Of a stretch of DNA of 64,000 nucleotides, positions 26,787 to 34,150 are shown one piece after another; positions within the stretch are counted from its first letter, which is position 1, and each line of letters opens with the position of its first letter. Origin of the DNA: JABMQB01 sp964575025. Its GTDB lineage: Bacteria; Bacteroidota; Bacteroidia; Bacteroidales; Prolixibacteraceae. The stretch lies in the NCBI GenBank assembly GCA_964575025.1, contig CAZNPV010000007.1:1-64000 (forward strand), given 5' to 3'. Below the pieces are notes generated by a model. The model was not told the origin of the DNA, did no database searches, and was given only the letters and a program-made list of their open reading frames with translations. The translations under genes were made by a program, and so were the position numbers.

Positions 26787-27884
26787 ATGAAACATCTGAA
26801 AAGTATCTTTCCGGTTATGGCCTCTTTATGTATTTCCCTGATGATCTTCAGCTGTTCACAACAAAGCGATTTTAAGTCAGGGATTCTGGTGGATGAATTT
26901 ATCTATACGGAGGCGTCCTATCCGTCGTGTCATGCAGCCACCCTTGCTGAAACGCCTGAAGGGCTGGTAGCTGCCTGGTTTGGGGGCACCCACGAGCGGC
27001 ATCCGGATGTAGGCATCTGGGTAAGCCATTTTACCGAGGGCCAATGGACTCCCTCGGTGGAGGTTGCCAACGGAGTGCAAAGTGACACCTTGCGCTATCC
27101 CACTTGGAATCCGGTACTCTATCAGGTTCCCGGGGGCGACTTGCTGTTGTTTTACAAGGTAGGCCCCAGTCCTTCCACGTGGTGGGGCATGCTGACTCGC
27201 TCCGGGGACCACGGGTACACATGGTCAGAACCTGAACCTTTGCCTGACGGCTATATTGGCCCGGTGAAAAACAAGCCGGTTCTTCTTGAGGACGGGACCT
27301 TGCTGTGCGGCTCAAGCCGTGAGGGTAACGGCTGGCGGCTGCATTTTGAATCAACCCGGGACTTCGGGGAAACCTGGGAAACAACCGGCGAAATCAACGA
27401 TGGCAAAATATACAACGCCATTCAACCGGCTATACTGATCCATGAGGATGGGAGCCTGCAATCGCTTAGCCGCACAAAAAATGCCGTTATCGGATCCAAC
27501 CGTTCGTTTGATAACGGAAAAACATGGACCCTCATGCAGCCTTCCGGATTGCCCAGTAACAACTCCGGGATCGATGCGGTGACGCTGAAAGACGGCAGGC
27601 ATCTGGTGGTTTATAACCATGTAAAAACCCCCGTGAATGCACCCAAAGGATACCGGACACCCCTGAATGTTGCCGTATCGGAAGATGGCAAACACTGGGA
27701 GGCTGCCCTGATCCTGGAAGATTCAGAGATCAGCCAGTATTCCTATCCATCTGTAATCCAGTCATCCGATGGTCTGGTTCACGTGGTGTATACCTGGCGC
27801 AGGGAACGCATAAAACATGCAATGATCGATCCGGAAAAACTGAAAACATCAAAAATTATTCATGAACAGTGGCCTGAAAGGTAA
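26787..27884 (+). CDS. Sialidase-fold (GH33-like) lipoprotein
   Basis: The ATG at 26787 gives MKHLKSIFPVMASLCISLMIFSC, a lipoprotein signal; the frame upstream overlaps the promoter. The 365-residue protein has three Asp-box-like repeats (RSGDHGYTWSEP, TRDFGETWE, SFDNGKTWT) and an ESTRD/YNAIQPAILI arrangement typical of BNR/sialidase beta-propellers. The opening TEASYPSCHAATLAETPEGLVAAWFGG is common to Bacteroidota sialidase-family proteins in plant-glycan loci, which are not expected to act on sialic acid. Kdo, a 3-deoxy-ulosonic acid of RG-II chain C, is a chemically related candidate substrate, but that is inference. It sits 10 bp before the esterase/TIM fusion, in the same transcript. Confidence 0.78.
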   Translation: MKHLKSIFPVMASLCISLMIFSCSQQSDFKSGILVDEFIYTEASYPSCHAATLAETPEGLVAAWFGGTHERHPDVGIWVSHFTEGQWTPSVEVANGVQSDTLRYPTWNPVLYQVPGGDLLLFYKVGPSPSTWWGMLTRSGDHGYTWSEPEPLPDGYIGPVKNKPVLLEDGTLLCGSSREGNGWRLHFESTRDFGETWETTGEINDGKIYNAIQPAILIHEDGSLQSLSRTKNAVIGSNRSFDNGKTWTLMQPSGLPSNNSGIDAVTLKDGRHLVVYNHVKTPVNAPKGYRTPLNVAVSEDGKHWEAALILEDSEISQYSYPSVIQSSDGLVHVVYTWRRERIKHAMIDPEKLKTSKIIHEQWPER

Positions 27885-27893
27885 GGGGGGAAT

Positions 27894-30092
27894 ATGAAAA
27901 AGTTTGTGTTTGCATTCGGAATAATATGGATGAGTATGCTGGTTTCAGCCCAGAATTCAGATAACAACTACCAACGCTCCCTGGAAGATGTGCTCAGAGA
28001 TATAGAACAAAGATACGATGTAAAAATGCGTATTTCAGGGAAAAGCATTGAAGGGCTTGTTCTGGATTATGCAGACTGGCGTTTTCGTGCCGGTGTGGAA
28101 GAAACCTTACGAAATGTCCTGGCTCCCTTTGATCTGGTTTATCTGCCCGATGGAGCTCCGGATAAATATAAAATCGAAAGCTATCGTTACCATCTGCGTT
28201 CGGTGGAGGATGCCAGGGCGACCCTTGATTTGCTGGCGTCGAAATACAGCAATAAAACCCAATGGCAGGAGAGGCGTAATGTCTTGAGATCGTGTGTTCA
28301 GGAAGCTATACGTCTGGAGACGTTACCTGCCTCGCCGGGATCTGCGCCTCTTTTATCTGAAGTGCGTAAAATGGATGGGTATACGGTTCAGAACATTGGG
28401 CTGGAAGTTTTGCCGGGATTTTATGTAGCCGGCTCTGTGTACCGTCCTTCAAAAATCAGGGGAAAGGTTCCTGTGGTTTTATGTCCCAACGGTCATTTTG
28501 AGGATGGGCGTTACAACCGGGATGTTCAGATACGTTGCGCTGCTTTGGCCCGTATGGGGGCTGTTGCTGTGAATTACGACCTGTTTGCATGGGGGGAATC
28601 GGCTTTGCAGATTGCCCCCGAAAAACACCGTACAAGCCTGGCAAATACCATTCAGGCACTGAACAGCATCCGGTTGCTCGATTATTTGCTTTCGTTTGAC
28701 TATGCCGATTCCTCACGGGTAGGCATTACCGGTGGTTCGGGTGGAGGAAGCCATACCATCCTTATGTCGGCCATCGATACCCGGATTGATGTGAGCGTGC
28801 CAACGGTGATGATGTCGGCCATTCATTACGGGGGATGCCCCTGTGAGAGCGGTAACCCCATTCATTTGTGCGGTGACGGGACCAACAATGTGGAACTGGC
28901 TGCCTTGTTTGCACCGAAACCGCAGTTGGTGATCTCGGATGGGGGCGACTGGACGGCTCATGTTCCGGATCTGGAATTTCCCTTCCTGAAACGGATCTAT
29001 AATTTTTATGATGGGGCCATTGTGGAAAATGCCCATTTTCCTGAGGAGAAACATGATTACGGTCCGTCGAAACGCACGGCGATGTACCGTTTTAAGGCAA
29101 AACATCTCGGGCTTGATGGATCGAAGGTGTTTGATAACGAGGGGAACCTCGATGAATCGGCAATCACTGTTGAGGAAGCCGACGCCATGAAAATCTTTGG
29201 TAAGGATGGGGAAAAGCTTCCTGAAAATGCCGTGAAAGGATTTGATCAGCTGAAGGCTGTATTCTACAGGGAAACAGGAATTTCTAACCCCTCCGGGGAA
29301 TTCAAAATTGCTGTTTGTGACTGGATGATCCTGAAGCGGCAAAAGGTGGGTGCCTTTGAGCGGGCCAGGGAAATTGGCGCCGATGGCCTCGAACTCGACA
29401 TGGGAGGCCTGGGAAACCGCCCGACCTTCGATAACAAACTGCTGGATCCGGTGCAGCGGAAAAAATTCCTGGAGGCATCGGAAGAAACAGGCGTTGAAAT
29501 AGCATCCATAGCCATGTCCGGATTTTATGCCCAGGATTTTGCTACCCGCGAAACCCTGCCCCGGATGATAGATGATTGTATCAATACCATACTTCTAATG
29601 GGAGCTAAGGTGGCTTTCCTGCCTTTGGGTGTTCAGGGCGACCTGGTGAAGTACCCGGAAAAAAGAGCCGCTATTGTGGAACGGTTAAAGATGGCAGGGG
29701 AAAAGGCGGAAGCCGCAGGTGTAGTGATTGGAATTGAAACTTCACTGGATGCAGCCGCTGAAGTGAAACTGCTGGAGAAAACAGGCTCCCCGGCTATAAA
29801 GATCTATTTCAATTTTCAGAATCCCCTGGAAGCAGGAAGAGACCTATACGAAGAATTGAAAATACTTGGTGCGGATCGGATTTGTCAGATCCATTGTACC
29901 GATACCGATGGGGTATGGCTCGAGAACAATCCCAGAATCGACATGAAAAAGGTGAAGGAAACCCTCGATGAGATGGGATGGTCCGGGTGGCTGGTGATCG
30001 AGCGTTCACGCGATGCATCCAATACCCGCGATGTGGTGGGTAATTACGGTGCCAATACGCGATTCTTGCAATCGGTTTTTCAGGAAAAGTAA
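27894..30092 (+). CDS. Fusion: alpha/beta-hydrolase esterase (CE-type) + xylose-isomerase-like TIM barrel
   Basis: A 732-residue protein with a signal peptide (MKKFVFAFGIIWMSMLVSAQ). Residues ~25-100 resemble a short STN-like domain (LEDVLRDIEQRYDVKM). Residues ~150-410 are an alpha/beta hydrolase: Ser282 in TGGSGGGSH, His387 in EEKHDYG and an NGHFEDGRYNRD segment, as in acetylxylan-esterase-like CEs and possibly CE19 pectin methylesterases (BT1017). Residues ~455-730 are an AP-endonuclease-2/xylose-isomerase-type TIM barrel (ERAREIGADGLELDMGG, GVVIGIETSLDAAAE, GADRICQIHCTDTDG, LVIERSRD). Such barrels are usually cytoplasmic isomerases or epimerases, so a secreted fusion is odd. De-esterification of RG-II (methyl or acetyl esters) is likely for the first part; the barrel's role is unknown. 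Confidence 0.82.
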   Translation: MKKFVFAFGIIWMSMLVSAQNSDNNYQRSLEDVLRDIEQRYDVKMRISGKSIEGLVLDYADWRFRAGVEETLRNVLAPFDLVYLPDGAPDKYKIESYRYHLRSVEDARATLDLLASKYSNKTQWQERRNVLRSCVQEAIRLETLPASPGSAPLLSEVRKMDGYTVQNIGLEVLPGFYVAGSVYRPSKIRGKVPVVLCPNGHFEDGRYNRDVQIRCAALARMGAVAVNYDLFAWGESALQIAPEKHRTSLANTIQALNSIRLLDYLLSFDYADSSRVGITGGSGGGSHTILMSAIDTRIDVSVPTVMMSAIHYGGCPCESGNPIHLCGDGTNNVELAALFAPKPQLVISDGGDWTAHVPDLEFPFLKRIYNFYDGAIVENAHFPEEKHDYGPSKRTAMYRFKAKHLGLDGSKVFDNEGNLDESAITVEEADAMKIFGKDGEKLPENAVKGFDQLKAVFYRETGISNPSGEFKIAVCDWMILKRQKVGAFERAREIGADGLELDMGGLGNRPTFDNKLLDPVQRKKFLEASEETGVEIASIAMSGFYAQDFATRETLPRMIDDCINTILLMGAKVAFLPLGVQGDLVKYPEKRAAIVERLKMAGEKAEAAGVVIGIETSLDAAAEVKLLEKTGSPAIKIYFNFQNPLEAGRDLYEELKILGADRICQIHCTDTDGVWLENNPRIDMKKVKETLDEMGWSGWLVIERSRDASNTRDVVGNYGANTRFLQSVFQEK

Positions 30093-30095
30093 AAT

Positions 30096-30161
30096 CACGC
30101 AAAGGCGCTAAGCCGCAAAGAAATTTGTATTTTTCTCTTAGCGTCTTAGCGGCTTTGTGTG
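30096..30161. repeat. CACGCAAAG-type dyad repeat
   Basis: A ~26-base left arm (CACGCAAAGGCGCTAAGCCG...) faces a right arm (...CGGCTTTGTGTG) with few mismatches; both arms are built from ~9-bp units. It fills the gap between two genes, starting 4 bases after a stop codon. It may act as a transcription-end structure or be a dispersed mobile-type repeat. Confidence 0.75.
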
Positions 30162-30179
30162 AAATATAAATAGAACAGA

Positions 30180-32048
30180 ATGATGAAACATCTTAGATTA
30201 TTGCTTCTTCTGTGTTGGATTTTCCCGGTTTCAGCGGCTGAGATCTGGGTTTCACCCAGGGGGAATGACAACAATCCGGGTACCCGGGAGCAACCCCTCG
30301 CAACCCTTCTGATGGCCCAACGCAAAGCACGGGAGCTGCGCAGGCTGCGAGACCCCTCAATAGAAGACGGCATCTCCATCGTTTTGGAGGATGGCACCTG
30401 GTTTCTTGAAGAAGCCCTGTTTTTCAGGCCTGAGGATTCGGGAACGAAAGAGCGTCCTACGGTTATCAGGGCAGCTTCGGAGGCCCAACCGGTACTGAGC
30501 GGAGGTATACAGGTGACAGGCTGGAAGAAAGCAGGAAATATCAAAGGCCTGCCGGAAGCAGCCCGGGGGAAAGTGTGGGTAGCCGATGCTCCCCGCAAAG
30601 GGGGCAGACTGGTGGAATTCCGGCAACTCCGGGTAAACGGAGTCAAAGCACAAAGAGCATCAACGATCGGAGATGGGGAGTTGCCACGCATCCTCTCCGT
30701 AGATAAAAAAAATGAAACCTTTGGGATTCCCATCCCTGATATTTCTGTTTCTGAAATAAAACAGCTTGAATTTGTCATCCATCAGTGGTGGGCAATTGCC
30801 AGTTTGCGTGTGAAGGATATAAAGATGGAAGGCGACAGGGCAAGCATCTCTTTCTGTCAGCCGGAAAGCCGGATTGAATTTGAACACCCCTGGCCGGCTC
30901 CCTATATTGACAGGGAGAAAAATCAGAACGGCAATTCGGCATTCTTTTTTGTCAATGCCATTGAATTGCTGAACCAACCCGGTGAGTGGTTCGAAGATGT
31001 GGAAACAGGAAAAGTGGTTTACTGGCCCCGCGAGGGGGAGGATATGGTAACGGCTGATGTGGTTGTGCCGTTTCTGGAGACCCTTGTCAGCGTCGGGGGG
31101 ACGTCCGATCATCCGGTTTCGCATATTCGTTTTGAGGGGATTCGTTTTGAGCATGCAACCTGGTTGCGGCCCGGCCGCATGGGACATGTGCCCCTGCAGG
31201 CAGGTTTCTATCTCCTGGATGCCTACAAACTCACCATTCCGGGGACTCCCGATAAAGCAAGCCTTGAGAACCAGGCATGGCTCGGCAGGCAACCTGCCGG
31301 CGTAACCGTTACAGACGCATCGAACATCGTTTTTGAACGATGCCTTTTCAGGCACATGGCAGCCACGGGCCTGGATTTTATTGCCGGGGCACATCATTGC
31401 ACCGTCAAGGGTTGCGTGATCAAGGATATAGGAGGAACCGGCATCCAGGCAGGATTCTTCGGGAACAGGGCTTTTGAAGCCCATTTGCCCTATAACCCCT
31501 CCGATGAACGGCAGGTTTGTCACCACCTGAATCTATCCAATAACCTCATTACGGATTGTACCAACGAAGACTGGGGATGCGTCGGCATCAGCATCGGCTA
31601 TGCCCATGATATCTCCATCGAACACAACGAAGTAAGCCATCTTAATTATTCCGGAATCTGTGTGGGGTGGGGATGGACCCCCACCGTAACCTGTTTGAAA
31701 AACAACCGGATCCATGCCAACCACATTCATCATTTTGCCAAAAACATGTACGATGTAGGAGGTGTGTACATGCTCTCGCCTCAGCCAAATACCGAAATCA
31801 GCAACAATTGTATTCACCACCTTGAAAAGGCTCCCTATGCCCATATCCCGGAACATTACCAGTACATTTACCTTGATGAGCGGTCGTCGTATATCCGGGT
31901 GATCAACAACTGGACGGAAAAAGAGAAGTTCTTTAGCAACACCCCGGGGCCCGGAAATGAATGGGAAAACAACGGACCCGGAGTTTCGGATGAAATAAAA
32001 AAGGCGGCCGGCATACAACCGGCATTTCAGGATATCAAAGAGTTATGA
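30180..32048 (+). CDS. GH141-like right-handed beta-helix glycosidase (alpha-L-fucosidase candidate)
   Basis: A 622-residue exported protein (signal peptide MMKHLRLLLLLCWIFPVSA). The mature start, EIWVSPRGNDNNPGTREQPLATLLMAQ, is the hallmark of beta-helix glycosidases of the GH141 type. Later repeats (VTDASNIVFERCLFRHMAATGLDF, HHCTVKGCVIKDIGGTGIQAG, ISIEHNEVSHLNYSGICVGWG, YDVGGVYMLSPQPNTEISNN) form the parallel helix with a conserved Asp/His-rich face. In B. thetaiotaomicron BT1002 of this family removes alpha-L-fucose from RG-II chain A; a GH141 xylanase is also known. The RG-II neighbours favour the fucosidase role. Its stop overlaps the symporter ATG by 4 bp. Confidence 0.82.
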   Translation: MMKHLRLLLLLCWIFPVSAAEIWVSPRGNDNNPGTREQPLATLLMAQRKARELRRLRDPSIEDGISIVLEDGTWFLEEALFFRPEDSGTKERPTVIRAASEAQPVLSGGIQVTGWKKAGNIKGLPEAARGKVWVADAPRKGGRLVEFRQLRVNGVKAQRASTIGDGELPRILSVDKKNETFGIPIPDISVSEIKQLEFVIHQWWAIASLRVKDIKMEGDRASISFCQPESRIEFEHPWPAPYIDREKNQNGNSAFFFVNAIELLNQPGEWFEDVETGKVVYWPREGEDMVTADVVVPFLETLVSVGGTSDHPVSHIRFEGIRFEHATWLRPGRMGHVPLQAGFYLLDAYKLTIPGTPDKASLENQAWLGRQPAGVTVTDASNIVFERCLFRHMAATGLDFIAGAHHCTVKGCVIKDIGGTGIQAGFFGNRAFEAHLPYNPSDERQVCHHLNLSNNLITDCTNEDWGCVGISIGYAHDISIEHNEVSHLNYSGICVGWGWTPTVTCLKNNRIHANHIHHFAKNMYDVGGVYMLSPQPNTEISNNCIHHLEKAPYAHIPEHYQYIYLDERSSYIRVINNWTEKEKFFSNTPGPGNEWENNGPGVSDEIKKAAGIQPAFQDIKEL

Positions 32049-33541
32049 AGCTACCGATCCTTGACTTAGTTATCTTCCTGACCTATATGGCAGGCATTGT
32101 TGTCTTCGGCAGCCTGTTTTATTTCAGAAACCGCGATTCGGAGCAGTTTACCTCCGGAGGGGGCAAGTTGCCTGCATGGGTGGTCGGCATGTCGATATTT
32201 GCCACCTTTGTGAGCAGCATCAGCTTCCTGGCCCTTCCGGGGAAAGCGTATCAATCCGACTGGAACGCCTATGTTTTCAGCCTGTCTATTCCCATAGCCT
32301 CCATTCTGGCGGTTAAATTTTTCGTTCCCCTGTACCGGGGCATCGGCAGCATCTCGGCCTACCAATACCTGGAAACCCGGTTTGGTGTGTGGGCACGCAT
32401 CTATGCTTCCCTCTGTTATATTCTGACCCAGCTGATGCGTGTGGGATCTATTCTTTATCTGATGGCCCTGCCGCTGCATGCCCTCTTTGGGTGGAGCATC
32501 CCGCTGATCATTGCGGTCACCGGGATGTGTGTCATCGTCTATTCCATGCTTGGCGGCATTAAGGCGGTGATCTGGACCGATGCCATCCAGGGAATCATTC
32601 TCATTGGGGGTGCTTTGCTGTGCGCTGGGGTTCTGATTTTTTCCATGCCGGAAGGCCCCGGGCAGTTCCTCGAAATAGCCCGTCAAAATCATAAGTTCAG
32701 CCTGGGGGATTTCGGACCGGGTATCTCGGAATCTACCTTCTGGGTAATGCTCGTCTATGGATTGTTTATCAACCTTCAGAATTACGGGATCGATCAGAAT
32801 TATGTGCAACGGTACATGACCACCAAATCGGACCGTGGAGCCAAAGGTTCAGCCCTTTTCGGGTCCCTCTTATACGTTCCGGTTTCGTTGTTGTTCTTTG
32901 TGATAGGTACTGCTTTATTCGCTTATTACCAGGCTAATCCGGGATTGTTGCCTTCAGAATTGCAGGATCTTTCTGCCGGGGATCGAATCTTCCCGTTTTT
33001 TATTGTAAACGGATTGCCCAAAGGATTAACCGGCTTACTGATTGCTTCGGTCTTTGCCGCCGGCATGAGTACCGTTTCAACCAGCGTAAACGGTACGGCA
33101 ACCATTGTCCTGAACGATTATTACCGGCGGTGGTTCGGGAAAAACGGAACAGAGAAGAAAGCCATGGGTGTACTGTATGGTTCGTCGTTGTTGTTTGGCT
33201 TGCTGGGCATCCTGATTGCCCTGGCTATGATCAAAGTCAAAAGCGCCCTGGATGCCTGGTGGATGCTGGCGTCCATATTCAGCGGCGGAATGCTGGGACT
33301 GTTCCTGCTGGGCTACATGGCGAAAAAGGCAAAACGTATCGGAGCTATGATTGGCGTGGCTGCCGGTGTGCTGGTGATCTTCTGGATGAGCCTCTCTCCC
33401 CTGTATTTTAACGAAGGGTCCTGGGTACAATTCCGCAGCCCGTTTCATGCCAACCTCACCATTGTCATCGGAACAACCGTGATCTTCCTGGTGGGTTTCC
33501 TGGCATCGAAATGCATTTGCCGAAAACAGGGTAATCGGTAA
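32045..33541 (+). CDS. SSS-family sodium:solute symporter
   Basis: A 498-residue inner-membrane carrier with about 13 hydrophobic segments: YFRNRDSEQFTSGGGKLPAW, VVGMSIFATFVSSISFLALP, MLGGIKAVIWTDAIQGIILI, NYGIDQNYVQRYMTTKSDRGA. It is paralogous to the symporter at 4852-6414 and overlaps the GH141 gene by ATGA, so both are probably translated together. It closes the long plus-strand run, where a carrier moving released monosaccharide into the cytoplasm is expected; L-fucose from the GH141 step is one candidate. Specificity is not readable. The gene ends close to a truncated HEPN gene on the opposite strand. Confidence 0.88.
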   Translation: MKLPILDLVIFLTYMAGIVVFGSLFYFRNRDSEQFTSGGGKLPAWVVGMSIFATFVSSISFLALPGKAYQSDWNAYVFSLSIPIASILAVKFFVPLYRGIGSISAYQYLETRFGVWARIYASLCYILTQLMRVGSILYLMALPLHALFGWSIPLIIAVTGMCVIVYSMLGGIKAVIWTDAIQGIILIGGALLCAGVLIFSMPEGPGQFLEIARQNHKFSLGDFGPGISESTFWVMLVYGLFINLQNYGIDQNYVQRYMTTKSDRGAKGSALFGSLLYVPVSLLFFVIGTALFAYYQANPGLLPSELQDLSAGDRIFPFFIVNGLPKGLTGLLIASVFAAGMSTVSTSVNGTATIVLNDYYRRWFGKNGTEKKAMGVLYGSSLLFGLLGILIALAMIKVKSALDAWWMLASIFSGGMLGLFLLGYMAKKAKRIGAMIGVAAGVLVIFWMSLSPLYFNEGSWVQFRSPFHANLTIVIGTTVIFLVGFLASKCICRKQGNR

Positions 33542-33548
33542 GGTAAAA

Positions 33549-33656
33549 TTTGTTTGATTTATAAAGATTGAAATCTTTATTTTCCCCTAAAAATTCATAA
33601 ATGGAATGAATGGATTCCAGAATGTCGTGTAAATATTTAAGAATTTCACGCTGCAT
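33549..33656 (-). pseudogene. HEPN (DUF86/HepT-type) toxin remnant
   Basis: From 33656 leftward, 36 codons (MQREILKYLHDILESIHSIYEFLGENKDF...) match the N-terminus of HepT/DUF86 HEPN proteins, which normally have ~110-120 residues including an RxxxxH motif. After that the frame runs into the 3' end of the symporter gene and no HEPN sequence remains. The start overlaps the end of the nucleotidyltransferase gene by 11 bp, the normal arrangement of MntA-HepT pairs. The catalytic part is therefore missing. Family assignment of so short a piece is tentative but supported by the partner gene. Confidence 0.6.
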
Positions 33657-33951
33657 ATAGCAATTGCCTTGTTTCTTCTATGCTTTTGATTAAATAAGGA
33701 TTTGATAAGGATTTTTCAGTAAGCAGGTCAACTTTCCTGTTGAATAATTCTTCCAGTTTGTAATGTAACTCGAAATAATTGTCGGTGTATTTTTCAATCG
33801 AAATATCTTTAAAGGAAACTAAAATATCAATGTCGCTGTTTTCTTTAAATTTATCAGTGCATGCAGAACCAAAAACATACAATGTTTTAACATCGTATGT
33901 TTCACAGATCTTTTTCAAATCCTTCAGTTTATTTTTAATGATTTGATTCAT
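33646..33951 (-). CDS. MntA-like minimal nucleotidyltransferase (antitoxin of a HEPN/MNT pair)
   Basis: A 101-residue protein with the nucleotidyltransferase signature Gly28-Ser29 followed by Asp40-x-Asp42 (VFGSACTDKFKENSDIDILV) and a third acidic residue, Asp75 (RKVDLL). MntA proteins of this size AMPylate or otherwise neutralise a HEPN RNase encoded next to them. The partner here is truncated, so this antitoxin is probably an orphan. It is AT-rich compared with the flanking glycosidase genes and oriented against the symporter, which suggests it belongs to a different ancestral segment. Its promoter is visible just upstream. Intact length; function inferred from the family. Confidence 0.82.
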   Translation of the reverse strand: MNQIIKNKLKDLKKICETYDVKTLYVFGSACTDKFKENSDIDILVSFKDISIEKYTDNYFELHYKLEELFNRKVDLLTEKSLSNPYLIKSIEETRQLLYAA

Positions 33952-33971
33952 AGGGTTATAATATTTATTTT

Positions 33972-33979
33972 CAAAGGTA
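33972..33979 (-). promoter_or_regulatory. -7 box of the mntA-like gene
   Basis: On the minus strand the sequence reads TACCTTTG, a match to TAnnTTTG, about 20 bases before the ATG at 33951. The rest of 33952-34120 shows no gene. Confidence 0.5.
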
Positions 33980-34120
33980 AACTCCCATGAAAATTATACT
34001 AATCCTTGTTTGTGAATAAGTATATTCATGGTCGTTTCATGCATTCAATCTTTATTCAAAGATAGTATTTTTTAAAATCTCTGAAAACAAATAAATCCAT
34101 CGATGGTTTTCAGAAAATCA

Positions 34121-34135
34121 GGGGCTGAAGGCCCC
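34121..34135 (-). terminator. GGGGC-TGAAG-GCCCC hairpin after GH127
   Basis: A 5-bp GC stem follows the GH127 stop on the minus strand, succeeded by TGATTTTCTG. It may be a weak terminator or a degenerate copy of the GGGCTGAAAGCCC module found in the REP-like elements. Confidence 0.4.
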
Positions 34136-34150
34136 GCTTGACACAGCTGT

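Noticed and set aside
30660..31526. 288-codon open frame on the minus strand
   Set aside because: Fully antisense to the GH141-like gene, cysteine- and proline-rich with no family resemblance; a shadow frame caused by codon bias.
32066..32809. 247-codon minus-strand frame
   Set aside because: Antisense to the symporter gene; hydrophilic His/Gln/Asp-rich translation typical of reversed membrane-helix codons.
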